From positions 186,001 to 250,000 of the forward strand of contig NZ_SDIC01000005.1 in assembly GCF_004116405.1 (NCBI RefSeq): a stretch of 64,000 bases of DNA. The letters are read 5' to 3'. The position numbers and the translations under genes were made by a program. This document shows positions 45,721-54,575 of the stretch, in pieces. Position 1 is the first letter of the stretch. The number at the start of each line of letters is the position of its first letter. This stretch comes from Halegenticoccus tardaugens (GTDB lineage: Archaea; Halobacteriota; Halobacteria; Halobacteriales; Haloferacaceae). The notes under the pieces are model-generated. The model did no database searches. It saw only the letters and a list, made by a program, of their open reading frames with translations, and had not been told where the DNA came from.

Positions 45721-45917
45721 TCACTGGTAGAGAAACTTCAGTCCGAGCACGTAGATGTCTCCCTCGTTCCGTACGAACCCGTGCCGCTTGAGCGCCGAGA
45801 GATGCGCGTGGACGGTGCTACTGGGCATCTCCAACTGCTCGCTCAACTCGGTGACTCTGGCCCCCTCCGTTCCGCCAGCGCGTCGAGAATTCGGACCGTC
45901 TTGTCGATCGTCTTCAT
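45721..45917 (-). pseudogene. N-terminal fragment of an IclR regulator gene, frameshifted
   Basis: From 45917 the frame reads MKTIDKTVRILDALAERRGP, the start of an IclR winged helix. Near 45860 the sense moves to another frame, giving TELSEQLEMPSSTVHAHLSA and LKRHGFVRNEGDIYVLGLKF and a stop at 45721. The effector domain is absent. It shows close family resemblance to the intact IclR gene at 28475. With the C-terminal fragment at 17549-17757, at least two IclR genes have been lost in this window. Confidence 0.78.
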
Positions 45918-46355
45918 CCCTCCAGTATCTGCTCGTCGTACATATAAAGGTCACTATTGTTGGATAGAGATGTCGCCGGAATGGGTTAATAATATAAAAT
46001 AATGATCGATTGCCGCGCGAAGGCGGCAAACTTCGAGTCCCCCATCCGACAATACGGGATAGAGAGAACGTCGAACGCGGTGTGGCGTAGTTCGTGAAGC
46101 GGACCCCGGGAGTTCGGATTGACGGTCGCGACAACGGTCGATTTACGCCGCATCGTCGGGCAGGGCTCGCCCGCGAACACTCACATCGGTCCGGGGCGGC
46201 CCGACACGACAGAATCGTGACGGCCGACGAGAGGTGTGCTAGGGTGACCGGAACGTATACGTACCCTCTCGTAATTTACCGCCGTGGGAAACTCACGGTT
46301 GCGGGTGACGCCCTGGAGACAGTAGATGGTAAACAAAGCGACAAATAGAGTGTCA
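45918..46355. other. region between IclR relic and IS element, no gene seen
   Basis: An AT-rich patch around 45940-46010 probably held the promoter of the lost IclR gene. The rest, up to the left end of the IS element, has only short frames with no recognisable features. Confidence 0.4.
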
Positions 46356-47080
46356 GGCAGTGTCTAGTTACGGAGCGAGCAGGCCGAAGAGCTAGTGATT
46401 CATGCTACTCCCAAACCTGCTCAAAGAGAGTTTAGACACGGCTACGCTTGAATGTTGGCAGCGGGAGCGGACGGCGACGCCCGTGAGGGCGTTCGCCTCC
46501 ACGCTGCCGGGCTCTCACTCAGGGAAACAGAAGCTATTCTGCATTTGTTGGGCGTAGATCGTTCGTTTCAGGCGATCTTTCAGTGGGTTCACCGACTGGC
46601 CGACAGCGTTCCCGACCCGCCTTCGGCATAGCCGAAGGCGGGTCGCGGTCGACGAGACCGCTGTCAAAATCAATGGCGAGTGGTCTTGGTTGTACGCTGC
46701 AATAGATCTCGACACAAAGTTGCTTCTCGAGTCCAGCTGTTCAAGCGACATGGAACTGATCCGACGGCTGCATTCCTTCATGGCGTCGCCGAGAAACACG
46801 ACTACGAAGACACGGTGTTTCTGGTCGATCAGTTCGGCTATCGGACTGCCCTCTCTCGGTTAGGATTGCGCGGTCGGGTCGACTACACCGACCGAAACCA
46901 TATCGAAAAGTGGTTTCACACCCTCAAGATGTGAGTCGACCGCTTTCATAATTCATGGGTGGGCAGTCGGCTGAGCGTTCGCCAATGGCTTGCGCTGTTC
47001 GTTCACTACTATAATGTCCACCGACCGCATCAATCGCTCGACGGACGAACGCCAGCCCAGGAGGTTAACTAGACAGTGCC
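46356..47080 (+). mobile_element. decayed IS6-family insertion sequence
   Basis: A 725-base element. Its terminal inverted repeats are ggcagtgtctagtta at 46356-46370 and, at 47065-47080, gttaactagacagtgcc read from one base earlier; they match at about 14 of 16 positions. The size is right for an IS6 member. The flanking octamers, gagtgtca on the left and gctcaacc on the right, do not match, so there is no target duplication. The right end abuts a solute-binding protein gene that lacks its first three quarters. Recombination between IS copies, with deletion of one side, would give this picture. Confidence 0.78.
46402..47072 (+). pseudogene. IS6-family transposase pseudogene
   Basis: The frame starts MLLPNLLKESLDTATLECWQ. 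It shifts several times but retains VAVDETAVKINGEWSWLYAA with the first Asp, FLVDQFGYRTALSRLGLRG with the second, and RNHIEKWFHTLKM with the Glu of the DDE triad. An in-frame TGA follows LKM at about 46931, probably from CGA, and the frame continues VDRFHNSWVGSRLSVRQWLA and QSLDGRTPAQEVN to the end. At least three frameshifts and one nonsense codon make it inactive. A perfect hairpin at 46614-46644 carries an extra TAG. Confidence 0.82.
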
Positions 47081-47426
47081 GCTCAACCCCGATCGCGACG
47101 ACGCGACGCAGCAGGCCGCGATCGAGGCGGCACAGTGGCTCACCCAGGAGTCGAACGTCTGGGGGACCAAGGCCGGACACCTGCCCGCGAGCGAGTCGCT
47201 CCTCGAAGCCAACGAACTGCGCGACTCGGACGTCTGGGACAAGACGCTGTCGACGTTCTATGAGATGGCCGACAACGACGAACTGGCATACGTCCCGCGG
47301 ACGGAGACCGTCGACGCGTACCAGGAGCCGATCTACGAGAACCTCAGCGAGATCTACTCGCAGAACATCTCGCTCGAAGAGGGGATCAAGAAGGCGGCCG
47401 AGGTCGTCAACAGAGAACTGCAGTGA
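47081..47426 (+). pseudogene. C-terminal fragment of a sugar-binding protein gene
   Basis: About 114 codons that begin exactly at the right end of the IS element: LNPDRDDATQQAAIEAAQWL, then WGTKAGHLPASESLLEANEL and SDVWDKTLSTFYEMADNDEL. It aligns with the last 110 residues of the intact binding protein at 23406-24764 (EWGAEAGHLPAYNPILNGDE, IWDKTLKKFMEMAEDDQLAY). The N-terminal signal and first domain are gone. It is the first gene of a decayed plus-strand transporter cassette. Confidence 0.82.
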
Positions 47427-47428
47427 GC

Positions 47429-48355
47429 ATGTCCGTCGCAACGCGTCTCGAGAGCATTCGGGAGAATGCAGCGGCGGTGCGCGACCGCGAGACCCTGGAA
47501 GGGCTCCTCTTCGCGCTCCCGTACCTGGCGGTGTTCACCGTCTTCCTCCTGTACCCCCTGTTGAAGGGGTTGTACATGAGCCTGTTCGAGTGGAACGCGA
47601 TCTACCCGTCGCTGTCGGAGTTCGTCCTCTTCGACAACTACGCCCGGATGGCCGGGAATCCGGAGTTCTGGGTCGCCGTCAAGAAACGGTGTACTTCGTC
47701 GTGCTGACGGTCCCGACGCTCGTCTTCCTCGGGCTGTTCCTCGCGCTCGGCGTCAACCGCAAGATCAAGGGCAGGAAGTTCCTCTGGGCGGTCTTTTTCA
47801 GCCCGTACATCCTGACCGTCGCGGTCGTCGCGCTCATCTGGATCGAGATGTACGCCCCCCAGTACGGGGTGGTGAACTACTACATCCAACAACTCGTTGA
47901 ACGCGTCGAACCGACTGAACTCGCACCTGTTCACCATGCCGGCAGTCGCGCTCGCGACCGTCTGGTGGACGCTCGGATTCAACTTCGTCATCCTGCTGTC
48001 GGCGCGACAGGGCGTCCCCGAGCGCCTGTACGAGGCGGCGCGGCTGGAGGGCTTCTCGACGTTCCAGATCTACTCGCAGCTAATGCTCCCGCACATGAAG
48101 TCGCCGCTGACGGCGCTCGCGCTGTACACGTTCGTCACCAGCTGGAACCAGTTCCTCTGGCCGCTGATCGTGCTCCAGACGGAGGGTTCGTACACGCTCC
48201 CCATCGGGCTGGTCACGCTGTCGAGCAACTAGAACTTCCAGCCGGGGCTAATGATGGCCGCGATGCTGCTCGCGTCGCTCCCGCTCTTCGTCGTGTTCCT
48301 GTTGCTGCAGGACTACCTGATCAGCGCGGTCAGAATCCAGGGGACGACGGGATGA
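47429..48355 (+). pseudogene. chimeric MalF/MalG sugar permease pseudogene
   Basis: It begins as a MalF-type permease (FALPYLAVFTVFLLYPLLKG near residue 30). A one-base loss near 47690 and a second shift near 47895 break the frame. After FNFVILLSARQGVPERLYEA, which is MalF sequence ahead of the EAA loop, it continues ARLEGFSTFQIYSQLMLPHM and TALALYTFVTSWNQFLWPLI, which is MalG sequence after the EAA loop. So the 3' third of malF and the 5' two thirds of malG are missing. A TAG at 48230-48232 interrupts LSSN-NFQPG. The end overlaps the YesL-like gene by 4 bases. Confidence 0.85.
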
Positions 48356-49017
48356 ACGGGAACGAACGCGGTTTCGACGTCGACGCGTTCCGCCGCGGCG
48401 TCGCGGGCGCTCGGAGCGTCGTCTTCGAGCACGCCGTGTCGCTGCTCGTCGTGAGCCTCGCGTGGTTCGTCGCGTCGTTGCCGCTCGTCACCATCGGCCC
48501 GGCGACGCTCGCGTCCTACGCGACGATCGACTCGTTGCGCGGGCGGGGATCCGTCGATCGCGCCGCCGTGGTTCGGACGGTCCGGCGCGGCGGCGTCCAC
48601 GCGGCGGCCCTGAGCGCGCTCCCCGCCGTTCTCGGGACGACGGCCGCGATCTACGCGGTCGAGTATGCGACCGGCGGGGGACTCCTCGCGGGCACGCTCA
48701 CCGTCGTCACGGGGTACGCGACGCTGTACGCCGTGTTGGTCCTGATTCCGGCGTTCGTCGCCCTGAGCCGCGGTGAGACGCCCGCGGACGCGCTCCGGAT
48801 CGGGTGGACGTGGACCGCGGCCCACCCGACCCTCGCGCTCGTGATGGGGCTCGCGACGCTCTGTCTGTTCGTCGCCACCGCGGCGCTGACGGTCGCGTTC
48901 GTCCTCTCCTTTCCGGCGCTCGCCTTCTCGTTCCACGTCGAACTGTACGACGCGTCGACGACGGAACGAGCCGACGAACCGACGCGGACGGTCCGCGGTA
49001 CAGCGACACACTCATAA
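48352..49017 (+). CDS. YesL-like (DUF624) membrane protein, copy 2
   Basis: A 221-residue membrane protein of the same family as the one at 20905-21573, with SLPLVTIGPATLASYATIDS near residue 42 and about five hydrophobic segments. Its reading frame is intact although the permease gene just upstream is broken. The start overlaps the stop of that permease gene (ATGA). Persistence of an open frame suggests either recent decay of the transporter or a role that does not need it. Confidence 0.82.
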   Translation: MNGNERGFDVDAFRRGVAGARSVVFEHAVSLLVVSLAWFVASLPLVTIGPATLASYATIDSLRGRGSVDRAAVVRTVRRGGVHAAALSALPAVLGTTAAIYAVEYATGGGLLAGTLTVVTGYATLYAVLVLIPAFVALSRGETPADALRIGWTWTAAHPTLALVMGLATLCLFVATAALTVAFVLSFPALAFSFHVELYDASTTERADEPTRTVRGTATHS

Positions 49018-49125
49018 CGATGCAATCACGAAACCAACCGATTTGACCGAGACGTATGCACGACCCAACACCAGCGGACAGGACACCGGCGGTCCGGCCG
49101 TCACCGGACCGAGGAGCACAGCCAC

Positions 49126-51957
49126 ATGAGTAACGACGGCGGACGTGACTCGTCGACGCGAACCGCGCACAGCCTCGCGGGGCACTGGGAGTTCTGCGTC
49201 GACCCGGACGGCGATCCGGATGACGCCGACGCCGACACCGAGCGGTGGCACCGACCGGACGCGTCGTGGCCGGCCGACGCAACGATGGTGACGGTGCCGC
49301 ACGCGTGGCAGGAGGAGGACGACGTCCGCGAGTACGCCGGCGTCGCGTGGTACCGCCGCTCGTTCTCCCTCGACGAGGACGAAGACGCCCCTCGCGAGTC
49401 CGCGACCCGATACTTCCTCCGCTTCGGCGCGGTCGACTACGAGGCGACCGTGTGGCTCAACGGCGAGCGGCTCGGCGCCCACCGGGACGGGTACCTCCCC
49501 TTCGAGTTCGACGCGACGGACGCCGTCGTCGCGGGGAAGAACGAGCTCGTCGTCCGCGTCTTCGACCCCGAGGACATCTCGGAGATCCCGCACGGTAAGC
49601 AGGGCGAGCCGTGGTACACGCGGGTGAGCGGCATCTGGCAGGACGTCACCCTCGAATCCCGACCGTCGGCGCACGTCGAGTCGATCCGCGCGACGCCCGA
49701 CCTCGCCGACGATTCCGTCGCGGTCGAGACCGCGGTCGCGACGGCCGACGAACGGGACCCGACCGACTTCACCTGCGTCGTCGCGGTCGAGCGCGACGGT
49801 GTCGCGGTGGCGGAGGCGAGCGTCGACGTCGACCCCGACGGCACCGCGTCGGCGACGCTCAGGATCGACGACGCGGTGTACTGGACGCCCGACTCCCCGA
49901 TGCTGTACGACGTGCGCGCGACACTCGAACGCGACGGCGAGGCCGTCGACGAACTCCGCGATTCCTTCGGGATGCGGGAGATCGACTTCGAGGACGGGCG
50001 GCTGTACCTGAACGGCTATCCGCTGTACGTCCGCGGCGCGCTCGATCAGGCGTACTACCCCGAGACGCTGTACCGCCCGTTCGACGACGACCTCTTCGAG
50101 CGCGAGATCCGGACCGCGAAGGAGCTGGGCTTCAACCTCCTCCGCAAGCACATCAAGCCGGCCCACCCGGACTTCCTCGACGCGGCGGACCGGCTCGGCA
50201 TCCTCGTCTGGGAGGAACCGGCCAACCCGTCGGTCTGCACGGAGCGCTCGAAGGAGGAGGTCAGGACGCAGATCCGCGGTCTCATCGAACGCGACTTCAA
50301 TCATCCGTGCGTCGTCGTCTGGAGCCTCTACAACGAGGAGTGGGGCCTCGGCAACCCGCAGGGGCTCGCCGAGGAGACCTCCCTCTGGGAGGACGAAGAA
50401 AAGCAGGCGTACCTCGCCGACCTGTACGAGGAGGCGAAGGCGTGGGACCCGACGCGGCTCGTCTGCGACAACTCCGGGTGGGCGCACGTCGCGACCGACC
50501 TGAACGACTACCACCGCTACTTCGTCAGCCCCGACCGGGCCGACGCGTGGAGCGACGACCTCGACCGCATCCTCGATCGGCCGGCGGACAACTACGGGAC
50601 GGTCGACGAACTCGGGGACGCGCCCGCCCCGGCCGACGCGCCGCTTCTCGTCTCCGAGTTCGGAACGTGGGGGCTCTACGACGTTTCCGCCCTGCGGGAG
50701 CGCTACGGCGGCGATCCGCCGTGGTTCTCACACGACTTCCTCGACGAGCCGCTCAAGCGCCCCGAGGGCGTCGACACGCGGTTCGAGGCGACGAACCTCC
50801 CCGCGACGTTCGACGGGTTCGAGGACCTGGCGGAGACGTGGCAGGCCCGCGAGTTCGAGTCCGTCAAGGACGTCATCGCGGAGATGCGCTCGCGCGAGTC
50901 GGTGGCGGGGTACGTCATCACCGAGTTCAGCGACATCGAGTGGGAGTTCAACGGCGTCCTCGACTACCTCCGCGAGGAGAAGTCGTTCCACGACGACTTC
51001 GCCGCGGCGAACGCCCCGGTCGCGGTGCGGCTCGAACCGGCCCGCCGCGCCGTCTGGGCGGACGACCGCGTCGCCGTCGACGCGACCGTCTTCAACGACA
51101 CCGGGACGCCGCTCGCCGGGACGCTCCGGCTCTCGGCGCTCGGCACCGATGCGACGGAAACGGTCGAGGTCGACGCGTTCGGTCCGACGGCGTTCGAGGG
51201 CCGCTTCGAACTCGACCTCCGGTCCGCGGACGCCGCCGGGGTCGAAGCACTCGAACTCGCCTTCGAGACGCCGGAGGGGACGGTCCGGACGACCGAGTTG
51301 ATCACCGTCGTCGAACGCGAGGGGGCGGCCGCCGGCACGGCGGACGGTGCGGCTGCGGGGGATGCGACGAACTCGACGGACGACGCGGAGGCGACCGGCG
51401 CGTCGGCGTCGGCGGCGACGGTGTACACCGACCTGCCGTCGCTCGGCGACCGTCTCCCGGAATTCGGATACGCGGTCGTGGACGTGCCCGCCGACGCCGA
51501 CGTCGCCGTCGTCTCGTCGCTCTCCGACGGGCTCGAAGCGCGCGTCGAGGCGGGGCTGCCGGCGGTGCTCGTGCCGGGCGACGACGGCCACATGGAGTCC
51601 GCGGACGCGGTCGAGTACCGATCCCTTCCGGAGACCGAGAGCTGGAACCTCGTCGCGTCGCTCTTCTCGCACGACAGCGACCTGCTCGCCGACCTCGACG
51701 CGACCGGCCGGCTCGGGTGGGCCTTCGAGGATCTCTACCCCTACGAGGTCGTCGCCGACCTCGGCGCGGACGACGCCGTCGAGGTTGGCTACGTCGAGGG
51801 ATGGCTGGCGAACTGGTCGAGCCCGCTCGTCCGACGCGACGCGGGCGAGGGAACGCTCTGGATCTGCACGTTCCGAGTTCCGGAAGGGTACGGCGCGCAG
51901 CCGGTCGGCACGTGCGTTCTGAACCGACTCATCGACGGGTGTAAGGAGGAAGCATGA
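49126..51957 (+). CDS. GH2 glycosidase (beta-galactosidase/glucuronidase family)
   Basis: A 943-residue glycoside hydrolase family 2 enzyme. The N-terminal sugar-binding domain has TMVTVPHAWQEEDDVREYAG near 60 and RFGAVDYEATVWLNGERLGA near 95. The barrel has FNLLRKHIKPAHPDFLDAAD near 338, the acid/base Glu in VVWSLYNEEWG near 397 and a candidate nucleophile Glu in YVITEFSDIEWEFNG near 603. The last 250 residues are extra: an Ala/Thr/Asp-rich linker near 735-765 and a GATase-like alpha/beta segment. No signal peptide, so it is cytoplasmic. It overlaps the D-galactonate dehydratase gene by 4 bases, which hints at galactosides. Confidence 0.9.
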   Translation: MSNDGGRDSSTRTAHSLAGHWEFCVDPDGDPDDADADTERWHRPDASWPADATMVTVPHAWQEEDDVREYAGVAWYRRSFSLDEDEDAPRESATRYFLRFGAVDYEATVWLNGERLGAHRDGYLPFEFDATDAVVAGKNELVVRVFDPEDISEIPHGKQGEPWYTRVSGIWQDVTLESRPSAHVESIRATPDLADDSVAVETAVATADERDPTDFTCVVAVERDGVAVAEASVDVDPDGTASATLRIDDAVYWTPDSPMLYDVRATLERDGEAVDELRDSFGMREIDFEDGRLYLNGYPLYVRGALDQAYYPETLYRPFDDDLFEREIRTAKELGFNLLRKHIKPAHPDFLDAADRLGILVWEEPANPSVCTERSKEEVRTQIRGLIERDFNHPCVVVWSLYNEEWGLGNPQGLAEETSLWEDEEKQAYLADLYEEAKAWDPTRLVCDNSGWAHVATDLNDYHRYFVSPDRADAWSDDLDRILDRPADNYGTVDELGDAPAPADAPLLVSEFGTWGLYDVSALRERYGGDPPWFSHDFLDEPLKRPEGVDTRFEATNLPATFDGFEDLAETWQAREFESVKDVIAEMRSRESVAGYVITEFSDIEWEFNGVLDYLREEKSFHDDFAAANAPVAVRLEPARRAVWADDRVAVDATVFNDTGTPLAGTLRLSALGTDATETVEVDAFGPTAFEGRFELDLRSADAAGVEALELAFETPEGTVRTTELITVVEREGAAAGTADGAAAGDATNSTDDAEATGASASAATVYTDLPSLGDRLPEFGYAVVDVPADADVAVVSSLSDGLEARVEAGLPAVLVPGDDGHMESADAVEYRSLPETESWNLVASLFSHDSDLLADLDATGRLGWAFEDLYPYEVVADLGADDAVEVGYVEGWLANWSSPLVRRDAGEGTLWICTFRVPEGYGAQPVGTCVLNRLIDGCKEEA

Positions 51958-53105
51958 AGATCACGGACTACGAACTGTTTGAGGTGCCGCCGCGATGGCT
52001 GTTTCTGAAGATCACGACGAGCGACGGGCTCGTCGGCTGGGGCGAGCCGATCGTCGAAGGCCGCGCGCACACGGTCCGCGCGGCGGTCGAGGAACTGATG
52101 GATCACCACCTCCTCGGGAGCGATCCGACGAACGTCGAGAACCACTGGCAGACGATGTACCGCGGCGGCTTCTACCGCGGCGGTCCCATCCTCATGAGCG
52201 CGATCGCGGGGATCGACCAGGCGCTCTGGGACATCAAGGGCAAGGGGTTCGGCGCGCCGGTCTACGAACTCCTCGGCGGTCGCGCGCGGGACCGGATCCG
52301 CGTCTACCAGTGGATCGGCGGGGACAGGCCCTCGGAGGTCGGCGCGGCCGCGCGGGAGAAGGTTGACGCCGGGTTCACGGCGCTGAAGATGAACGCGACG
52401 CCGGAGATGCGGCGGGTCGACACGCCGGCGGCCGTGGCGGACGCCTGCGAGCGCGTCGCCGAGGTGCGCGAGGCGGTCGGCCCGGAGGTCGACATCGGCG
52501 TCGACTTCCACGGTCGCGTCTCGAAGCCCATGGCGAAGCGCATCGCGAAGGCCATCGAGCCGTACGAGCCGATGTTCATCGAAGAGCCGGTGCTCTCGGA
52601 GCACCTCGACTCGCTGTGCGAGATCGCCCGGCACACCTCGACGCCGATCGCGACGGGCGAGCGGCTGTACTCGCGGTGGGACTTCAAGGCCCTGTTCGAG
52701 CAGGGGGTCGTCGACGTGATCCAACCGGACCTCTCGCACGCGGGGGGGATCACGGAGGTGAAGAAGATCGCGGCGATGGCCGAAGCCTACGACGTCGCGC
52801 TCGCGCCCCACTGCCCGCTCGGTCCGATCGCCCTCGCCGCCTGCATGCAGGTCGACGCGTGCTCGCCGAACGCGCTGATCCAGGAGCAGAGCCTCGACAT
52901 CCACTACAACGAGACGAGCGACGTGCTCGATTACCTCGCCGACCCGAGCGTGTTCGACTACCGCGACGGGTACATAGAACTCCCGGACAGCCCGGGCCTC
53001 GGCGTCGAGGTCGACGAGTCCACGGTCCGGGACCGGTCCGAACGCGACGTCGACTGGCACAACCCGGTCTGGCGGCACGCCGACGGGAGCGTCGCGGAGT
53101 GGTGA
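51954..53105 (+). CDS. dgoD: D-galactonate dehydratase (DgoD-like), enolase superfamily
   Basis: A 383-residue Mg-dependent sugar-acid dehydratase, similar along its full length to bacterial DgoD. Matching stretches are PPRWLFLKI near residue 12, YRGGFYRGGPILMSAIAGID near 63, VDFHGRVSKPMAK near 183, FIEEPVLSEHLD near 206, GERLYSRWDFK near 234, QPDLSHAGGITE near 258, APHCPLGPIALAACMQVD near 283 and the end NPVWRHADGSVAEW. It converts galactonate to 2-keto-3-deoxygalactonate. It overlaps the GH2 gene and lies two bases before an SDR gene, so the three form one operon for galactoside or galactose oxidation. Confidence 0.92.
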   Translation: MKITDYELFEVPPRWLFLKITTSDGLVGWGEPIVEGRAHTVRAAVEELMDHHLLGSDPTNVENHWQTMYRGGFYRGGPILMSAIAGIDQALWDIKGKGFGAPVYELLGGRARDRIRVYQWIGGDRPSEVGAAAREKVDAGFTALKMNATPEMRRVDTPAAVADACERVAEVREAVGPEVDIGVDFHGRVSKPMAKRIAKAIEPYEPMFIEEPVLSEHLDSLCEIARHTSTPIATGERLYSRWDFKALFEQGVVDVIQPDLSHAGGITEVKKIAAMAEAYDVALAPHCPLGPIALAACMQVDACSPNALIQEQSLDIHYNETSDVLDYLADPSVFDYRDGYIELPDSPGLGVEVDESTVRDRSERDVDWHNPVWRHADGSVAEW

Positions 53106-53107
53106 CG

Positions 53108-53905
53108 ATGACGGACGCGAACACCCCGTGGCGTTTCTCGGGATCGGTCGCGCTCGTGACCGGCTCGACGCGCGGCATCGGCGAAGGGATCGGCTGACGG
53201 CTCGCCGCGGAGGGCGCGGCGGTCGTCGTCACGGGTCGGAGCGCGGACGCGGGGGAGGCGGTCGCGGCGTCCATCCGCGACGACGGCGGCGACGCCGTCT
53301 TCGTGCGGGCGGACGTGCGCTCCCCCGAGGACGTCGAGGCGCTCGTCGAGGAGACCGTCGCCGCCCACGGGAGGCTGGACGTGCTCGTCAGCAACGCGGG
53401 CGCCCAGACCGAAACCGGGGCCGCTGAGGCGACGCTCGACGACTGGGAGTTCGTCGTCGAGACCAACTTCCGCTCGTACTGGCTCTGTGCGAAACACGCC
53501 GCGAAGCACGTCGAAGAGGGCGCGATCGTGAACGTCTCGTCGAACCACGCGCGCCTTACGATACCGTCGCACTTCCCCTACAACGCGGTGAAGGCGGGCA
53601 TCGACGGGATGACCCGCGCGATGGCGCTCGACTTCGGCCCGACCGTCCGCGTCAACTCGATTAATCCGGGCCGGGTCGACGTCGACCGAACGACGGCCGG
53701 CGTGCCCGAGGACGAGCGGGCGGACCTCGAAGCGATCCATCCGCTCGGCCGATTGGGCGTCCTCCAGGACGTCGCCGGCGCGGTCGCGTTCCTCGCGAGC
53801 GACGACGCGGCGTTCGTCACCGGTACGACGCTCCTCGTCGACGGCGGCCGGTCCGCGGTCATGCAGGACGACACGCTCCCTGACTATCGCGCCCGCCGGG
53901 AATAG
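53108..53905 (+). pseudogene. short-chain dehydrogenase with one nonsense codon
   Basis: The frame reads WRFSGSVALVTGSTRGIGEG and IG, then TGA at 53195-53197 (codon 30), then RLAAEGAAVVVTGRSADAGE and onward to a normal C-terminus, FLASDDAAFVTGTTLLVDGG. Catalytic motifs are intact: VSSNHARL and YNAVKAG. A single CGA-to-TGA change explains the loss. The gene is otherwise a full 265-codon SDR placed directly after dgoD, so it probably was the sugar 1-dehydrogenase that made galactonate or its lactone. Readthrough or a sequencing error cannot be excluded. Confidence 0.82.
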
Positions 53906-53957
53906 CGAGAACGAGCGGAGCGAATGCGAACACGAGACGGCACTATCGCCGGCTTGC

Positions 53958-54575
53958 CTATCCTATTTCGACGGCAACCTCGTTCCGCCGCAGGAACGGC
54001 GGCGTCCACGGGTCGTTGTACTGCATGACGAACGGCGTCCCGCCCGGTTCGACGCCATGCTCGGAGAGCACCTTCAGCAGCCTCCGCTCGTTCCGCGCGA
54101 CGCGTGCCTCGGTCGCGTACCACGAAAACGAGCGCACGGCGAGCGTTCGAGGCTCTTCGCGGTCGAGAGTGACGTCGGCCTCGGACGCCCGCGGCGCGGT
54201 CTCGAAGGTGTACTCTGAGGGCAGGTAGAACGCCATCTCGACGGCGTCGCCCGCGCGCCGCGATGCGACCGGAGCGGTCATCTCGATCTTCTCGCCGCGC
54301 GTCGCCACCGGAGCTGTCATTTCGATCTCCTCGGCCGAGAGGTTCCTCCCAGTGATGTACCCGTACAGGCGGCGGAACGCCTCGTTCGAGTCGGGAGCCG
54401 TCGTCCGCGCGGCGACGAGCTCCGGATACCGCCGAATCTCGATGCCGTCGAACTCGTCGACCGTCGTGTACGGCACACGCTTCGTCCCGTACGCGACGTA
54501 CAGCCCCCACCCTACCCACGCCGCGGCGAGGGCACCGATTCCCGCGAGCGCCGATTTCATTCGTGCGTTCATCAT
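53958..54575 (-). CDS. SOUL-family haem-binding protein, membrane-anchored
   Basis: A 205-residue SOUL/HBP family protein. After a short N-terminal membrane segment (ALAGIGALAAAWVGWGLYVA, near residues 9-28) comes the SOUL domain: VDEFDGIEIRRYPELVAART near 40, two copies of the motif EMTAPVA near 86-105, YLPSEYTFETAP near 119 and the late WYATEARVARNERRLLKVLS. Members bind haem or porphyrin, but the function in archaea is unknown. I start at the Met pair at 54575/54572; the 31 residues upstream do not resemble the family. Confidence 0.88.
   Translation of the reverse strand: MMNARMKSALAGIGALAAAWVGWGLYVAYGTKRVPYTTVDEFDGIEIRRYPELVAARTTAPDSNEAFRRLYGYITGRNLSAEEIEMTAPVATRGEKIEMTAPVASRRAGDAVEMAFYLPSEYTFETAPRASEADVTLDREEPRTLAVRSFSWYATEARVARNERRLLKVLSEHGVEPGGTPFVMQYNDPWTPPFLRRNEVAVEIG

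Noticed and set aside
18568..48355. Possible recoding of TAG (for example, as pyrrolysine) because several frames continue past TAG
   Set aside because: The frames that contain TAG also carry frameshifts, large deletions or TGA and TAA stops, and no pyrrolysine genes are seen. Ordinary pseudogene decay explains them.
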